64,000 nt of DNA from positions 64,001 through 128,000 of the forward strand of contig WPIO01000006.1 in NCBI GenBank assembly GCA_009760855.2, read 5' to 3'. How positions within the stretch are numbered: position 1 is the stretch's first letter; every line of letters begins with the position of its first letter. Below, piece by piece: positions 45,656 through 55,769 of this stretch. Source of the stretch: Cristatella mucedo (taxonomy: Eukaryota; Bryozoa; Phylactolaemata; Cristatellidae). A model generated the notes under the pieces. The model did not search any database, was not told the DNA's origin, and was given only the letters and a program-made list of their open reading frames with translations. The translations under genes and the position numbers were made by a program.

Positions 45656-46189
45656 TCCCGTCTGTGCGTCAAATCTATCGGTATGTGACGGGAAGCCGTG
45701 GCTGTGCAATCTTAAGTCTTCGTCGGAAATGCGAGTTGAGTGTTGCCCCTGGATACCTCCAAGCTTCCACCGGAAGGGCTCTTTAGCCTCTCCCAAATCG
45801 GTGCCCAGCATTTCTGAAGCGACTAAAGCTGCGCACCGATGGCGCGTCCCCCGACGCCAGTCTTCGTGGGCCTTCGACCTTCAAAGTAGCCTCACTAAGA
45901 ATGCTATCGCTTCTCTAACTAAAAAGCCATAGCCTCCTCAGAGCTGGCTAGACGTGCACGCCACGACGCGTCGCTCCAGCCTTTGCAGCTCTACTTATGC
46001 AGGCGGAAGTGCCCCTGACGGGATAAAGCCCCGCGAGAAGCCGGAAGAGCTGCTCTGCGAGCACCGTTGCCCCGCCCCGGAAGCTCGCTGGCCACTACTG
46101 CTGAGGCTTCCGAGCTTCCAGGGGCATCGGGCGGCCTATCCGATGGAGAGAGACCGAGCCAGAGAGAAAGAGAGGAAGACGGACACGGG

Positions 46190-46400
46190 CACAATGTGTG
46201 TTTGAGAGAGTACGTGTGCATGTGCGTGTGTGTGCTCGCGTGAGAGCCTGTGCGCATGCTTGCGGCAGTGCGAGTGTGGGTGTGCGCTATTGTATTCTAT
46301 GCGTGCGAGCGTGCGTGCGTGCGTGCGTGCGTGTCTTTATATGCGTGGTCGTGTGCGTGCGTGTGTGTGCTTTTTGTGCGTGAGCGTGCGTGCGTGAGCG
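46190..46400 (+). repeat. GT-rich microsatellite
   Basis: Long imperfect run of GT, GTGC and GCGT units, including GCGTGCGTGCGTGCGTGC near 46,312-46,330. Absent from unit 3 at the equivalent place. Confidence 0.9.
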
Positions 46401-46404
46401 TATG

Positions 46405-46545
46405 ACTGTCCTTGAAATGGGAAAAAAGAAGACACTGAGGAAGAAACGTAAATTTGTGAGAAAGAGAGAAATGGAGAAAAGAGAGAAATGAAGGAAAAAT
46501 AGAAAAGAGAGAGCAAGAGAGTGGGAATGAGGAGAGAACGACGAA
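46405..46545 (+). repeat. Purine-rich (GA) tract
   Basis: Almost entirely A and G on the plus strand, next to the GT-rich run. Small frames on the other strand (rich in S, F and L) follow from composition alone. Confidence 0.85.
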
Positions 46546-47051
46546 GTCACTGCTCTTCAGGCTCCTACTACTGATTTACACACATCGTGCTGCTCAATTT
46601 ACGCATAGTGCGAACAACCTTCGGCGTCTAGCGGTTGCGATACAGTTTCCGAAAATAGCTCAAGATTCTGCCGACGGCTCCCTAGCCTGATAAGTAAGTT
46701 TCTTTACTTACCTACTAACGAGCTTTGGAAGGATATTTTTGATACGCTGAACCATAAGACGGTCGCAAGCCAAATCACGAGAAGCTGGCCTGTTGGATGG
46801 CGGACAGCAGCTGCGCCGACGGGAAATGTATTCTGCCGCTCGCTGCTCTTGCCGCAAGCCCGCTTATTGTATACCTCCCTTATTGCGTACGAGCCCGCTT
46901 ATGGCAGACCCCCTCTGTCGCCTTAATTTCGCCAGCCCCTACGAGCGGCACTGCCTAATTCCCTTCACGTGGCGGGACGCCGCAATGAGACGGCAGGCAC
47001 TCGCACTGGCTGGCGCCCTGCGCCCCTGCCGCTGGCCACCAGCCAGCCGAT

Positions 47052-47085
<34 letters not shown>

Positions 47086-47086
47086 G
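47052..47086 (+). repeat. (GCC)n repeat in PAH pseudogene intron
   Basis: About eleven GCC/CCG units, matching a shorter run behind an 11-C tract at 26,257-26,280 in unit 3. Confidence 0.9.
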
Positions 47087-47174
47087 GAGGCCGCGCGTCG
47101 CCGCGAGCCGACGCCGCGAGTCGCCGCGCCGATTGTCGAGGCAGCGTGGCGGAGCTCGGCTGCGACCGTTGCAG

Positions 47175-47329
47175 AACCGCAACGTGAGTCGAGGCCGCCA
47201 AGGAACGGCGCGCGCCCACGCTTGACTGCCTCGTCCAGCTCAACGCCGCCCCTCCCACTCGAGAGTTTGGCGAATGACGCGGCGGTGGACGACCTGCGAG
47301 GCGCGGCCACATGCGTGGCCATACTGCAG
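47175..47329 (+). pseudogene. PAH: PAH exon 2 relic (unit 4)
   Basis: Aligns with 26,342-26,498. The acceptor (CCGTTGCAG) is kept, but 13 bases covering the LLHI part of the ACT signature are missing, which shifts the frame. The donor GT has become AG. With exon 1 missing, this copy cannot make PAH. Confidence 0.85.
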
Positions 47330-47395
47330 AGCGCCGAGCCAGGTGCGCGGGGCGACCTCCGACGCGCAGCACGGCGCCGTCCTTGACCGCTGGCG

Positions 47396-47416
47396 CCCCC
47401 CCCCCCCCCCCCCCCC
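47396..47416 (+). repeat. Poly-C tract (21 C)
   Basis: Uninterrupted cytosine run just 3' of the exon 2 relic. The length may be uncertain in the assembly. Confidence 0.9.
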
Positions 47417-47861
47417 TCGAGGGCAGCTGTCACCACCTTCAGCTAGCTTCAAATAACTTCACTTCCCGTAGCAATTCTGGTGCAGAGACTCCACGTGTGA
47501 ACGGGAATCGATAGATAGATCGTGCTTCTCGTGGACTTTTAAATCCTTTCTAAAGTAGAGGTAAACTTCTGGGAGTCCAGTCGACACTCCTGAGCCGAAG
47601 GCAGCCATTGCCGTTAGGACGTGCAGTGCTAGGTCGCGCTGCCGCGTGAAAGGCGCGCTGCAGATCGACCGACCTCTGAGCAATTCAGTTAACTCTGAGC
47701 GATTGCGACGCGCGCGCGCATGTAGCCACTTGCTATCTTAAGCCGCCGCCGGGCTCCCGACGGACGAGTAACGCTAGCAGGGCTCGCGAGAGACGGGGGG
47801 AAAGACGCTACAGCTACGTCTGCTGGCTGGGGGCGGCGACGGCGCGACAGACACTTATCTA

Positions 47862-47917
47862 TATTAGCGGAGGCTTAGTCTGTGGACTCGCGAGTCCTCA
47901 GACTGCCTCCGCTAATA
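47862..47917. repeat. Near-perfect palindrome
   Basis: Outer arms of 13 bases (TATTAGCGGAGGC and complement), inner AGTCTG with CAGACT, and a perfect 14-base core GGACTCGCGAGTCC, with only a few unpaired bases between. The unit-3 equivalent (about 26,985-27,040) is not palindromic. Confidence 0.88.
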
Positions 47918-47949
47918 GATAGCCTCCGCTAAGCATCGCACACGCGCAT

Positions 47950-48475
47950 TTGAAAGGTATCGGCCATGTCAAATACCGGTAATTCTTTGTGCTTTTTCTA
48001 GCACGTCAGTGCATAACACTGTTATCGCATTTTGCAGGATATAGAGTGCTGTGTAATTAACCGTGGCTTATTAAGAACTTCGGGTCTCTGCATATTGCAC
48101 GGTTGGCGCCACAACCATAACTGCCGAGGGTCGGGCCATCGTAAAATCGCCGTAAGCTCTCTTCAAAGGATACACAAGTAGCCCGACAGCCGAATACTTC
48201 GGCGATGCTCCTAATGTGCAACGCATCTTTGTTTCATCGCTGTTTCGTTGCTGGCATCGCTGTTTCGGAACAAGCTGTATTAGACTTTGTCATGCGGATG
48301 CTGAAAAATGGCAAGTAAGAAAAGAAAAAGTAAGTTTGAATGAAGCAGCGAGGGCCTGCAGCATAGGTTTGACGGCGAGGCTCTCGAGTATTAGCAAAAT
48401 TGCAGTACAATAATTGCAGTACCCCGCTAAGAAAAAGTATCCCTTGCCACACACTTTGAACGCGCTGAAGCGAAT
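47950..48475. other. Unassigned spacer, end of unit-4 left gene part
   Basis: Homology to the PAH intron fades at about 47,970. Nothing recognised after that. Confidence 0.4.
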
Positions 48476-48479
48476 AATG

Positions 48480-49058
48480 ATAATTATTGTCATACTTTTT
48501 TTAAGGCGCCCTCAGATAATTCAATCGCTTTCTACGCGCTTTGCATTTGCTGCAAAGGAACCGTGATCGAATGGTTAGAGGTAGCGTGCTCTATGACAAC
48601 AAGCATGGTATGGTTTGAGGTGACATGTACACGGTCAGCATGTAAATGTGATAAGTTCAAACCTCAAATCATTTGGAGACCGTGCCTTTGGTTCGCATGC
48701 TCCCAAAGCCTGGAACTCACACCCGACTTCCGTCACGACAGCCACTGGCTGGATCCCATTTAAAAATAAATTAAAAACCCATCTGTTTATGACAGTATTT
48801 AGTGGGTCCCTGTGATTCGTCATTTGCGTGCTTGTGCGTGCTGACACTGTTGCATGCTGCCACTAACCACACTTGAATGCTGACCCTGTGAATGTCACCC
48901 CTAACCATGTTATTCATGTTGTTTATCAGACATGATATTTCCACTTACCATTCGATCGTGTTTCCTTTGCAGCAAATTTAAAGCGCCTAGAAATAGATTG
49001 AGTTATATGAAGGCGCTTTATCAAGTGTATAAATATTATTATTATTATTTGTGGCAGC
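48480..49058 (+). repeat. LINE 3' end fragments
   Basis: 48,480-48,560 is a LINE/SINE-type 3' end in reverse. 48,648-49,055 is a plus-strand L2/CR1-like 3' end: FGDRAF-like remnants, TTTAGTGGGTCCCTGTG, GGCGCTTTATCAAGTG and an ATT tail. Degraded. Confidence 0.75.
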
Positions 49059-49307
49059 AGGCACAGTGTATACACGCATAACCACACAGGACGAATCGCG
49101 TTTACCCACTAAATGCTGAGATAAATAGATGCGTTTTAGCTTCATTTTTAAATGTCGTCAGCTCAGGAAATATTGTGACGCCAGTCAAAAATGAGTTCCA
49201 GGCTGTAGGAGCATATGAAGTAAAGGCACGGTCTCAAAAGATTTGAGGTTCGCACGAGGTATAGGTACACGATCCCATTCCAAACTCGGGTGGTAGAGTA
49301 TCTAATG

Positions 49308-49712
49308 TAATGTATCTCCATCTGAAACTCCCCCATAAAGCCACAAAGACAATGTGGGTGTTATCCGGGAGATTTGTGTATAGCGCACTCACAGCCTAAG
49401 CAGCTTTCGGTATGCATTCGGTATCCAACAGAATTCATCTCACGCCACAAAGAGAAAGTGGGAAGCATAGCAGAGTCAGGAGAGCAGTTGAAGTAGTGAG
49501 TAACATGGAAGTTGCAACTCAGCACGGCTGGAAAAGATGTGCAATAGTTGGCACAGGAGAGTAGTTGTCGTTGCGTAAGAATTGTGGGAGTGAGCTCCCT
49601 AGTCTGGGACCTGCAGTGCAAAAGCTTCTTTAAGCGGAGGAATGGAACAGCTAATTTGTTTTCCATAGAAGATCCGAGCACACGTGACGCTGAAACTGGT
49701 GAAGCAGTTCAG
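49308..49712 (-). repeat. ATTAC-family LINE 3' fragment nested in another LINE
   Basis: Minus-strand 3' end as at 5,545-5,932, starting with TAATGTAATGTATCTCC and containing the same final coding stretch. LINE sequence of the other family continues on both sides. Confidence 0.8.
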
Positions 49713-49898
49713 TGTAATGATGCTTAGGCTGGTAATAAAGTAGATCGGATATTTAGGCTAGAGCCAAAAAAAGGAAGAGACCTTTAAAAGTGAGTGACAG
49801 AACCTAGAAGTCAATACGTTTCTTGATAAGGAGCCAGTGCATGTCAGGTAGAAGTGATGTGCTGTGGCAACGGTAAAGCTAACGACAGACATGGATAG

Positions 49899-50186
49899 TC
49901 TTGTGTGAGCCTGCTGCTTCTTCTATTGCAATTAACACAGCAGCCTCGGCCACTAATGTATGCTTCACCTGCAGCAGGTGGTTGAGCAATTGACTCGGTG
50001 CAGCCTTCGATGTAAGCATGTGGCCCACTACAGATGCACTCCCTTCTCTGCGGTGAGTCAGCCAGCTCGTATTTGCACCCGCTGCGGAAATAAAGATCGA
50101 GTCTCGTTAACCGCGCACGTTTTCCCGCTTGTGTCTCCGTGCGACTCCACAAGAACAGCCGCCGCCGGAGACACTGTCACACAACA
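49899..50186 (+). repeat. 5' LTR
   Basis: Begins TCTTGTGTGAG and ends GTCACACAACA. It shares CTGCAGCAGGTGGTTGAGCA and GCCGCCGCCGGAGACACTGT with the 3' LTR, and differs from it at several tens of positions. Confidence 0.88.
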
Positions 50187-50199
50187 TTGGTAGCAGAGA

Positions 50200-50745
50200 A
50201 CGGTTTACTCATGCCAAAAAGAGTATCAGACCTTCTATGGCCTAGACGGGACGCAGATACTGAGGTACGAAATGTTTAACGGTGGAGAGCACTTTTTGCT
50301 TTGGCTCCAAACGCTTGAGAAGACTGTAGCAAGGCTAAAGATTGAGGTGCCGTTAAAGCATGTTGTGCCAGTGTGTCCGGGTGATAACGCAACGCACGTT
50401 TGGGGTGCACAACCGGTAGAAGTAAAGCAAGACTACCACAAGCTGCGAAATGAGTTTATTCTGACGTTCTCGTAGTTGACGGATGAGGAGGCCGAGCTTA
50501 AGGCCGAGAGGTTTCTGCAGGAGCAGGAGCAGCTCGGCAGAGCCGAGACCGGGACAAAGCCTAGCTCTGTCCCGGTCGTCGTCCCCGTCGTCCCCGTCGT
50601 CGGCGACGAGCCAACTTCATCACCGATCGAGCCTATCGTCAACTGCTCGAAGAGCCAGACAGCCGAGCGGAACTCGAAAAGCTGCCGCAGCCATCCAACC
50701 GCGATACCGAGGAAGGAAGAGGGTACGGGACCGCTTCCGACCTAG
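50200..50745 (+). pseudogene. gag-like frame of the non-autonomous element
   Basis: The frame reads RYEMFNGGEHFLLWLQTLEK, then QDYHKLRNEFILTFS, a TAG stop, then LTDEEAELKAERFLQEQEQL. A W/F-rich segment followed by a D-Y-x-K-L-x-x-x-F motif is usual for retrotransposon gag. One stop (about 50,473) and no zinc knuckle. The family cannot be fixed from gag alone. Confidence 0.6.
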
Positions 50746-50937
50746 TAGCTGCAACAGCCGAAGAGCACCAAAGCAAAGTAAGTGCGCAGCAGCAGCAGCA
50801 GCCGGAGACGAAGGACGGGCTGCGTGTGACGGCTTCAAGCGGCGAGGCGATAGCGGTACTCGGGCGTTGCGATAGTGGCCTGCGACGGGACACCGGGCGG
50901 CCTGATGAGAGAGCGTCGCTGCGAAGAAGAGCACCCG

Positions 50938-51300
50938 TGAGAGCGACGTCTCGGCGGCGAATCGGAGCAGCGAGAGCGTCTTAGAGCTGCAGAAAGCGTC
51001 TCAGCGACCACGGAGCGCCGCGCGGCCGCGGGGCGAGCATCTCTGCGCAGGGCGTAGAGGAGCACCACGAGTTAGCATTCAGCGGCGAGGCGATGTTATC
51101 CGGCGACGAAGCGCAAGCGGCACTCGAGAGCGACGTCTCGGCGGCGAATCGCCGTAGCGAGAGCGTCGCTGCGGCGAAGAGCTTCGCCTTTGAGAGCGAC
51201 GTCTCGGCGGCGACGCTCAGTAGTGAGAGCGCCTTAGCGGTGGAAAGCACCCGCACGAGCATCGCAGTGCCGAGCGCAGAGGAGCACAACCGCGAGAGCG
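50938..51300 (+). repeat. Internal tandem repeats encoding ESDVSAA units
   Basis: GAGAGCGACGTCTCGGCGGC recurs at about 50,938, 51,128 and 51,193, with related half-units between. In the frame at 51,093-51,314 this gives repeated ESDVSAA..SES blocks. Highly charged and low in complexity; function unknown. Confidence 0.75.
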
Positions 51301-51790
51301 ACTCGGCGGTGTAAAACTCCGAGAACGCCGGGGCCATGTTAATGAGACGGAGCGGTCTTCTCAGGGCCGGATCAGCCGGCGACGAACGCCTGAGACCGGC
51401 CGTCGGGGCTCGAACGAAGGTGACCGGCGGGAACCGCATGACTGTGGGAGCGGTGTCCCAGTTTTTCCTAAAAGTGGGCTGCACCTATGACCGGCTCCTG
51501 CCTATGAGAAGAGCTGGCGTGCGCCTCCTGAGAGTGGCTGTCAAGTAGCGTGCACGCTGGTTAAGCCGTTCGGAAGCTTTCAATGTCGAGCCCGAACGAC
51601 GTACAGCAGGATAGGGCAACAAATTGGGGCCCGGGGGCCACAGTCGGAGCAGGCAGTAGACAAGTGCACGGGGAACCGACGGCTAAACGACCGTCCAGTC
51701 GTGAGGGTCGCCCCCTCCCCAGCCATACTGGCGGGACTATGATATCCGTTTTCTATGTTGTGTGAGTTGTTGTGTGTTGTGTTGTAGGAA

Positions 51791-52081
51791 TATTGTGTGA
51801 GTCTGCTGCTTCTGCTATTGTAATTAGCACAGCAGCCTCGGCCGTTGCAGCCAATATGCCCCACCTGCAGCAGGTGGTTGAGCAATTGACTCGGTGCAAT
51901 CTTAGATGTAAGCATGTGGCCCGCCACAGATGCACTCCCTTATCTGCGGTGAATCAGCCCCTAGCTCGTATATGTACCCGCTGGGGGAATAAAAATCGAG
52001 TCTCTTTACCGCTCACGTCCTTGCTGTGTCTACGTGAGACTCCACAAGAACAGCCGCCGCCGGAGACACTGTCAGTCAACA
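51791..52081 (+). repeat. 3' LTR
   Basis: Partner of the LTR at 49,899-50,186. Ends CAGTCAACA directly before the ATAG target duplication. Confidence 0.88.
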
Positions 52082-53364
52082 ATAGCTACGGAGTTTTGCA
52101 CTAATTGTAAGTGCCTGATTGCACAGGTCAGAAAACATAGCACAGAAAACATAGCAAGCAGTGAGTTACAGAAGTCGAGGCGGGATATCGCAAATGCGTG
52201 GACCAATTTAGACATGGTGTCCCTGTCTAAACAAGCCCGACTTTCAGCGGTAATGATTAGGTCTTATAACGCTGAAAGTAGGGACACTCGACTGTATGGC
52301 TTTGGTGGTCGTCTAATGAAATTTCACTTGATAACAGGACACCTAGATTTCGTGCAGATTCAAACGGAGGTATGCTGGCAGAGCCGATTATGACTATTAG
52401 GTTTTCCCATGTCTGAATCACGCTTGGTTCGCCGATAACTAGTAAGTTATTTTATCATCATTCAATATAAGAAATTTGGCTGCCGTCTAATGCGGATTTC
52501 ATCACTACATGCAGCATGGGAGTTGAGAGAATTCAACGTGCTGGAGACCTGGGAGGGATCAAAGCAAAGGTAAAACTAAGTGACGGATTTACGCCAGAAA
52601 GTGTTTACGCATAGGTCGGCAAAATCTGGTATTTATGCCAGATAGGCCTTATCTAGCCTTTCAGTCCCGCCTAAAGCCACCCTAGTCATTTGTAGTTAGA
52701 TCCGGCCTAATTAATAGTTATAATACAGTTGATATAGCACCGTGGAGAAAACTCAATCTCCTTCTAGGCGCTTTACGTTTGCTGCAAAAGAAAGACGATC
52801 GAATGGTTAGTAATTGAATTGTCGCAGTTTTGTTCCCCCAAATTAGTGCTGGCTGCAGTTCAAACTGTTGCCCATGTTTAGTTTTAGAACTAATGTCAGG
52901 CGCTTGTATCAACAGAAGCGCATGGCCGGGTTTGGGTGATAAATGTCTACCCCTATAATTGCCGTGTGTGTCTGTGCGTCAGTTGGGGCTTTTTGATTGT
53001 TTGTTCGTCTGGCCACGCCCACTCCGGCAGGCCAGCGAGGTAGGCGCGGTTGCATCTGGCCTACTGTGCCGTCTTGACCTCCTGAAATGGTCTAGCAGTA
53101 TGAAACCTTTGCCGACCTCTGAGCTAGATTATCACAGGGATCAGTAGGTAAGTACTGACCTGAGAGAGTTTAAGGAGAAGGTTTTTTGTAGGCGCCAGCA
53201 CCTTTGGATTGTGCCCCTGTGATTCAGCGATATTCTTTAAAGAATCTACACTTGGCCTTGGCTAGGATCGATCGGTACGATCTAGAGCAGTCCTTGTACG
53301 CCTTTCGATGGACAGTCAGACAGCTGATCTTTTTCATCCTTTTTTCAATCTTCGCTTAGCGAAC

Positions 53365-53404
53365 CATCGCAGACATTAAACAAGCTTGTTTAATGTCTGC
53401 GATG
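53365..53404. repeat. Perfect 40-base palindrome, no spacer
   Basis: The first 20 bases (starting CATCGCAGACATTAAAC) are exactly complementary to the last 20, with a HindIII-type AAGCTT centre. It lies inside LINE sequence. The related LINE copies at 1,395-1,440 and 41,800-41,840 have only the right arm. Confidence 0.97.
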
Positions 53405-54762
53405 AACCGTAGGCCGTCTGGATGGGGGTGCACAGTGCGCTTAGCCAGAGGCGCAAACTTGTTGAGAATGTCAGCAAGTGTGCTGTAGCCATTTCAAAAT
53501 GATGACATGTCAGAAGGGGTTGAGGAACAGAGACGAAGTAGATATATTCTTTCGGACAGTGTCGATTACGGGGGTCTTGAGGTTTCACGATTCGCGTGTC
53601 GTTTTAGAAAAGGAGGAGGGCACACATTGTTAACTGAATAAGATCTACGTGTGGTCAGATAATCAGACTTTAGTTATAATTGATTAAGGTAGCGTGCAGT
53701 TGTACAAGAAAATTTGGTAGAGCGTGTGAACCTTGATGTGAGTAGGGCCATGCACGTTAGCTACAAGAGACAATGTATCGGTCAGTTCGCAAAATGCCAT
53801 CCTAAAGGTGGCAGATAATTTATCAAAACTAATGTTAAAATCACCCATAAAGAGTAAAGATCAATTTCTTGCACTTAGAATCAAAATAAGATCAGAGAAA
53901 TCTGACATAAAGAAGGATTTGGTACCTGGGGGTGATGGAATATTGCCACAATTAGTAGCTTGTTATCGGGTGAAGTCAAAACACTAGATTTGAAAGACTG
54001 CTTCGAGGCGACTGCCAGCGGCTTTTAATTTAAACACGAGCGTGTGATAACGCTGACTCCATCACCAGTTTTGATTTGTTTAGGGATGTGAAAGAAGGAG
54101 CCTTTGGGGTTACGTCGTTAATGGTCGAGCAGTTTACCTATTTTCGCCAGGTCTTGGTCACAGTGAGCAGATCAAGGCTTTTTCAAAAGGAAGTTAGCTT
54201 ATTAATAAGTTGTTATTGCACATTGAGTGATGATTCAAAAGACAACACTACGTTTGGTCGCCAGAGTTACAGAAGACCTGGGGATCACTAAGTTAGAAGG
54301 ATTCACAGCAGCACTTGAGGGAGACCGGGCTAAGCGGTTCTAGACAATCCTAGGAATAAAAAATGAGCGGGTCCTTAGCTCGCAGCCCCAGCGTCGGCTT
54401 CGATATGCTTTTCTTTTGTTAATGCGTGATTTACCGACCTTAGCAGCAGCAATCACATATAGGAATGTATTTGAACGATGATAACGAAACAATAATCGGT
54501 ACGCACGATCACAACTAATCAGCAGCTTAGAAGCCGCCGGCGCGTCTAACATTGCCGCTGGTGTGACGGACCCAGCTCCAAGCTATAAACCTTAGATGTT
54601 CATAGGCACGTAATTGCTTACGCGTTACGGTCAAACAACAAACAGATAGGCTTTAAACTGATCTTAGCTATATCGATTTGTGGTGTTCGCAAGAACTTTG
54701 ATTTTCAGAAGATAATTCTGCAAAGGACAAGAAATGTTAGTAGCATTTGATGTCGGGAGCCT

Positions 54763-55062
54763 TTGACGATTGGGGTCGTGGGCTCAAGCCCATCACCGTA
54801 TGCAAAGTGTGTTGATAGAGATTGGGTTATCTTAGTGTGCTATACAGATGATGAATATTTTTATAGGCTTATACCTCTAATGCAGTATATATATCTGAAA
54901 TTTGGAATTCAACAGCTTCCCAAATTAAAGGACGATGACACCAACAAAATAAGTGTGGTAGTATACTTCATTAAAAAGCAAGAAAACCTTTACCTCAAAA
55001 TTTCTAGCGGACACCTCCATTTTAATTCATGTGCGAAATTTGAGCATTCTATTATTCAATAA
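54763..55062 (+). other. Unrecognised 99-codon frame
   Basis: An open frame whose first part overlaps a SINE-2-like fragment (GGGGTCGTGGGCTCAAGCCC at about 54,771-54,790). The rest (YTDDEYFYRLIPLMQYIYLK, then VVVYFIKKQENLYLK) is not low-complexity, but no homology is recognised. Could be a decayed exon or chance. Confidence 0.2.
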
Positions 55063-55769
55063 CCTTGTCTTAATGACTTTTTAAATGACTGAGTCACTTT
55101 TGCACAAATCAGACTTGTAATATTCATAATGTATTGGCTGCATGAGCTATTTTGATTGATAAGTTTGTGGTATTGTATCTCTGTTCTCTGTCAACTTTCA
55201 CCAACTGGTCTTCAGATCTGCAGCGTTTGTTGACTACTGCATGTCAGGTTTGCTTGTCGTCCGTCGCTTTGTCACTTCTTTCTCACCGGTACTGGCTCCT
55301 CATGCACTGCAGGATCATTCCAATCACTTTTCGGCTCTTTTGACTCTCGCTCGGGATAATCTCTCTCTATATCCACGAGCCTACCATTCGCCTGACAATA
55401 TACTCATGACATATACTGTACTTATCTTTGAGCCTGGTCCTCATAATAAATCCGAGATTTTGCAGACTTAATTATCTTAATCTTTTGAATATTGTTTCCA
55501 CCTCGTCATCAACTTCAGTGGGTTTAATAGCAAATAATCGAAGCTTTTCTAAAGTTCATTGCTATATTCTGAATTCATTAATATTAATATGAATTTAATC
55601 ATACTCTTATTATTCTTAGATAGAGCTGTTAATAAATGCTAAAGTGCTACAACACGTTATGCGTGCTTGTATTTCTGATTCTTACATCATAAATAACGTT
55701 GATTTACTGTACTACCTAAATAATTGTCGCTTTTTCAGAACTTCTGATATAGCCTCCTGCATAAATGTT
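55063..55769. other. Unassigned spacer
   Basis: No convincing feature. AT-rich, with short frames only. Confidence 0.4.

Larger units (their letters stand above)
49899..52081 (+). mobile_element. Non-autonomous LTR retrotransposon with target duplication
   Basis: Two LTRs of about 290 bases (49,899-50,186 and 51,791-52,081) flank only 1.6 kb. The 4-base target duplication ATAG lies at 49,895-49,898 and 52,082-52,085. The primer-binding site TGGTAGCAGAG starts at 50,188 and complements the 3' end of eukaryotic initiator-Met tRNA. Inside is a gag-like frame, then a serine/alanine/arginine/glutamate-rich repetitive region. No protease, reverse transcriptase or integrase is present, so it must have used another element's proteins. 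It is inserted in a LINE. Confidence 0.88.
49059..54560 (-). mobile_element. L2/CR1-like LINE, minus strand, split by two insertions
   Basis: Read right to left: a leader frame (54,340-54,552), an endonuclease domain in pieces (53,640-54,300, with SFFHIPKQIKTGDGVSVITR and SLLFMGDFNISFDKLSATF), a region like 1,290-1,560 (53,270-53,600), reverse-transcriptase remnants (52,090-52,600) and the 3' part (49,720-49,895 and 49,059-49,307). It is broken by a LINE fragment (49,308-49,712) and an LTR element (49,899-52,081). Stops are frequent. Confidence 0.75.

Noticed and set aside
45298-45811. Overlapping frames of 124-150 codons with poly-alanine, poly-glycine or poly-arginine
   Set aside because: Artefacts of the (CCG)18 repeat and a perfect hairpin, read in several frames.
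46793-47436. Frames of 197 and 165 codons
   Set aside because: GC-rich shadows over the PAH intron and exon 2 relic. Not conserved in unit 3.
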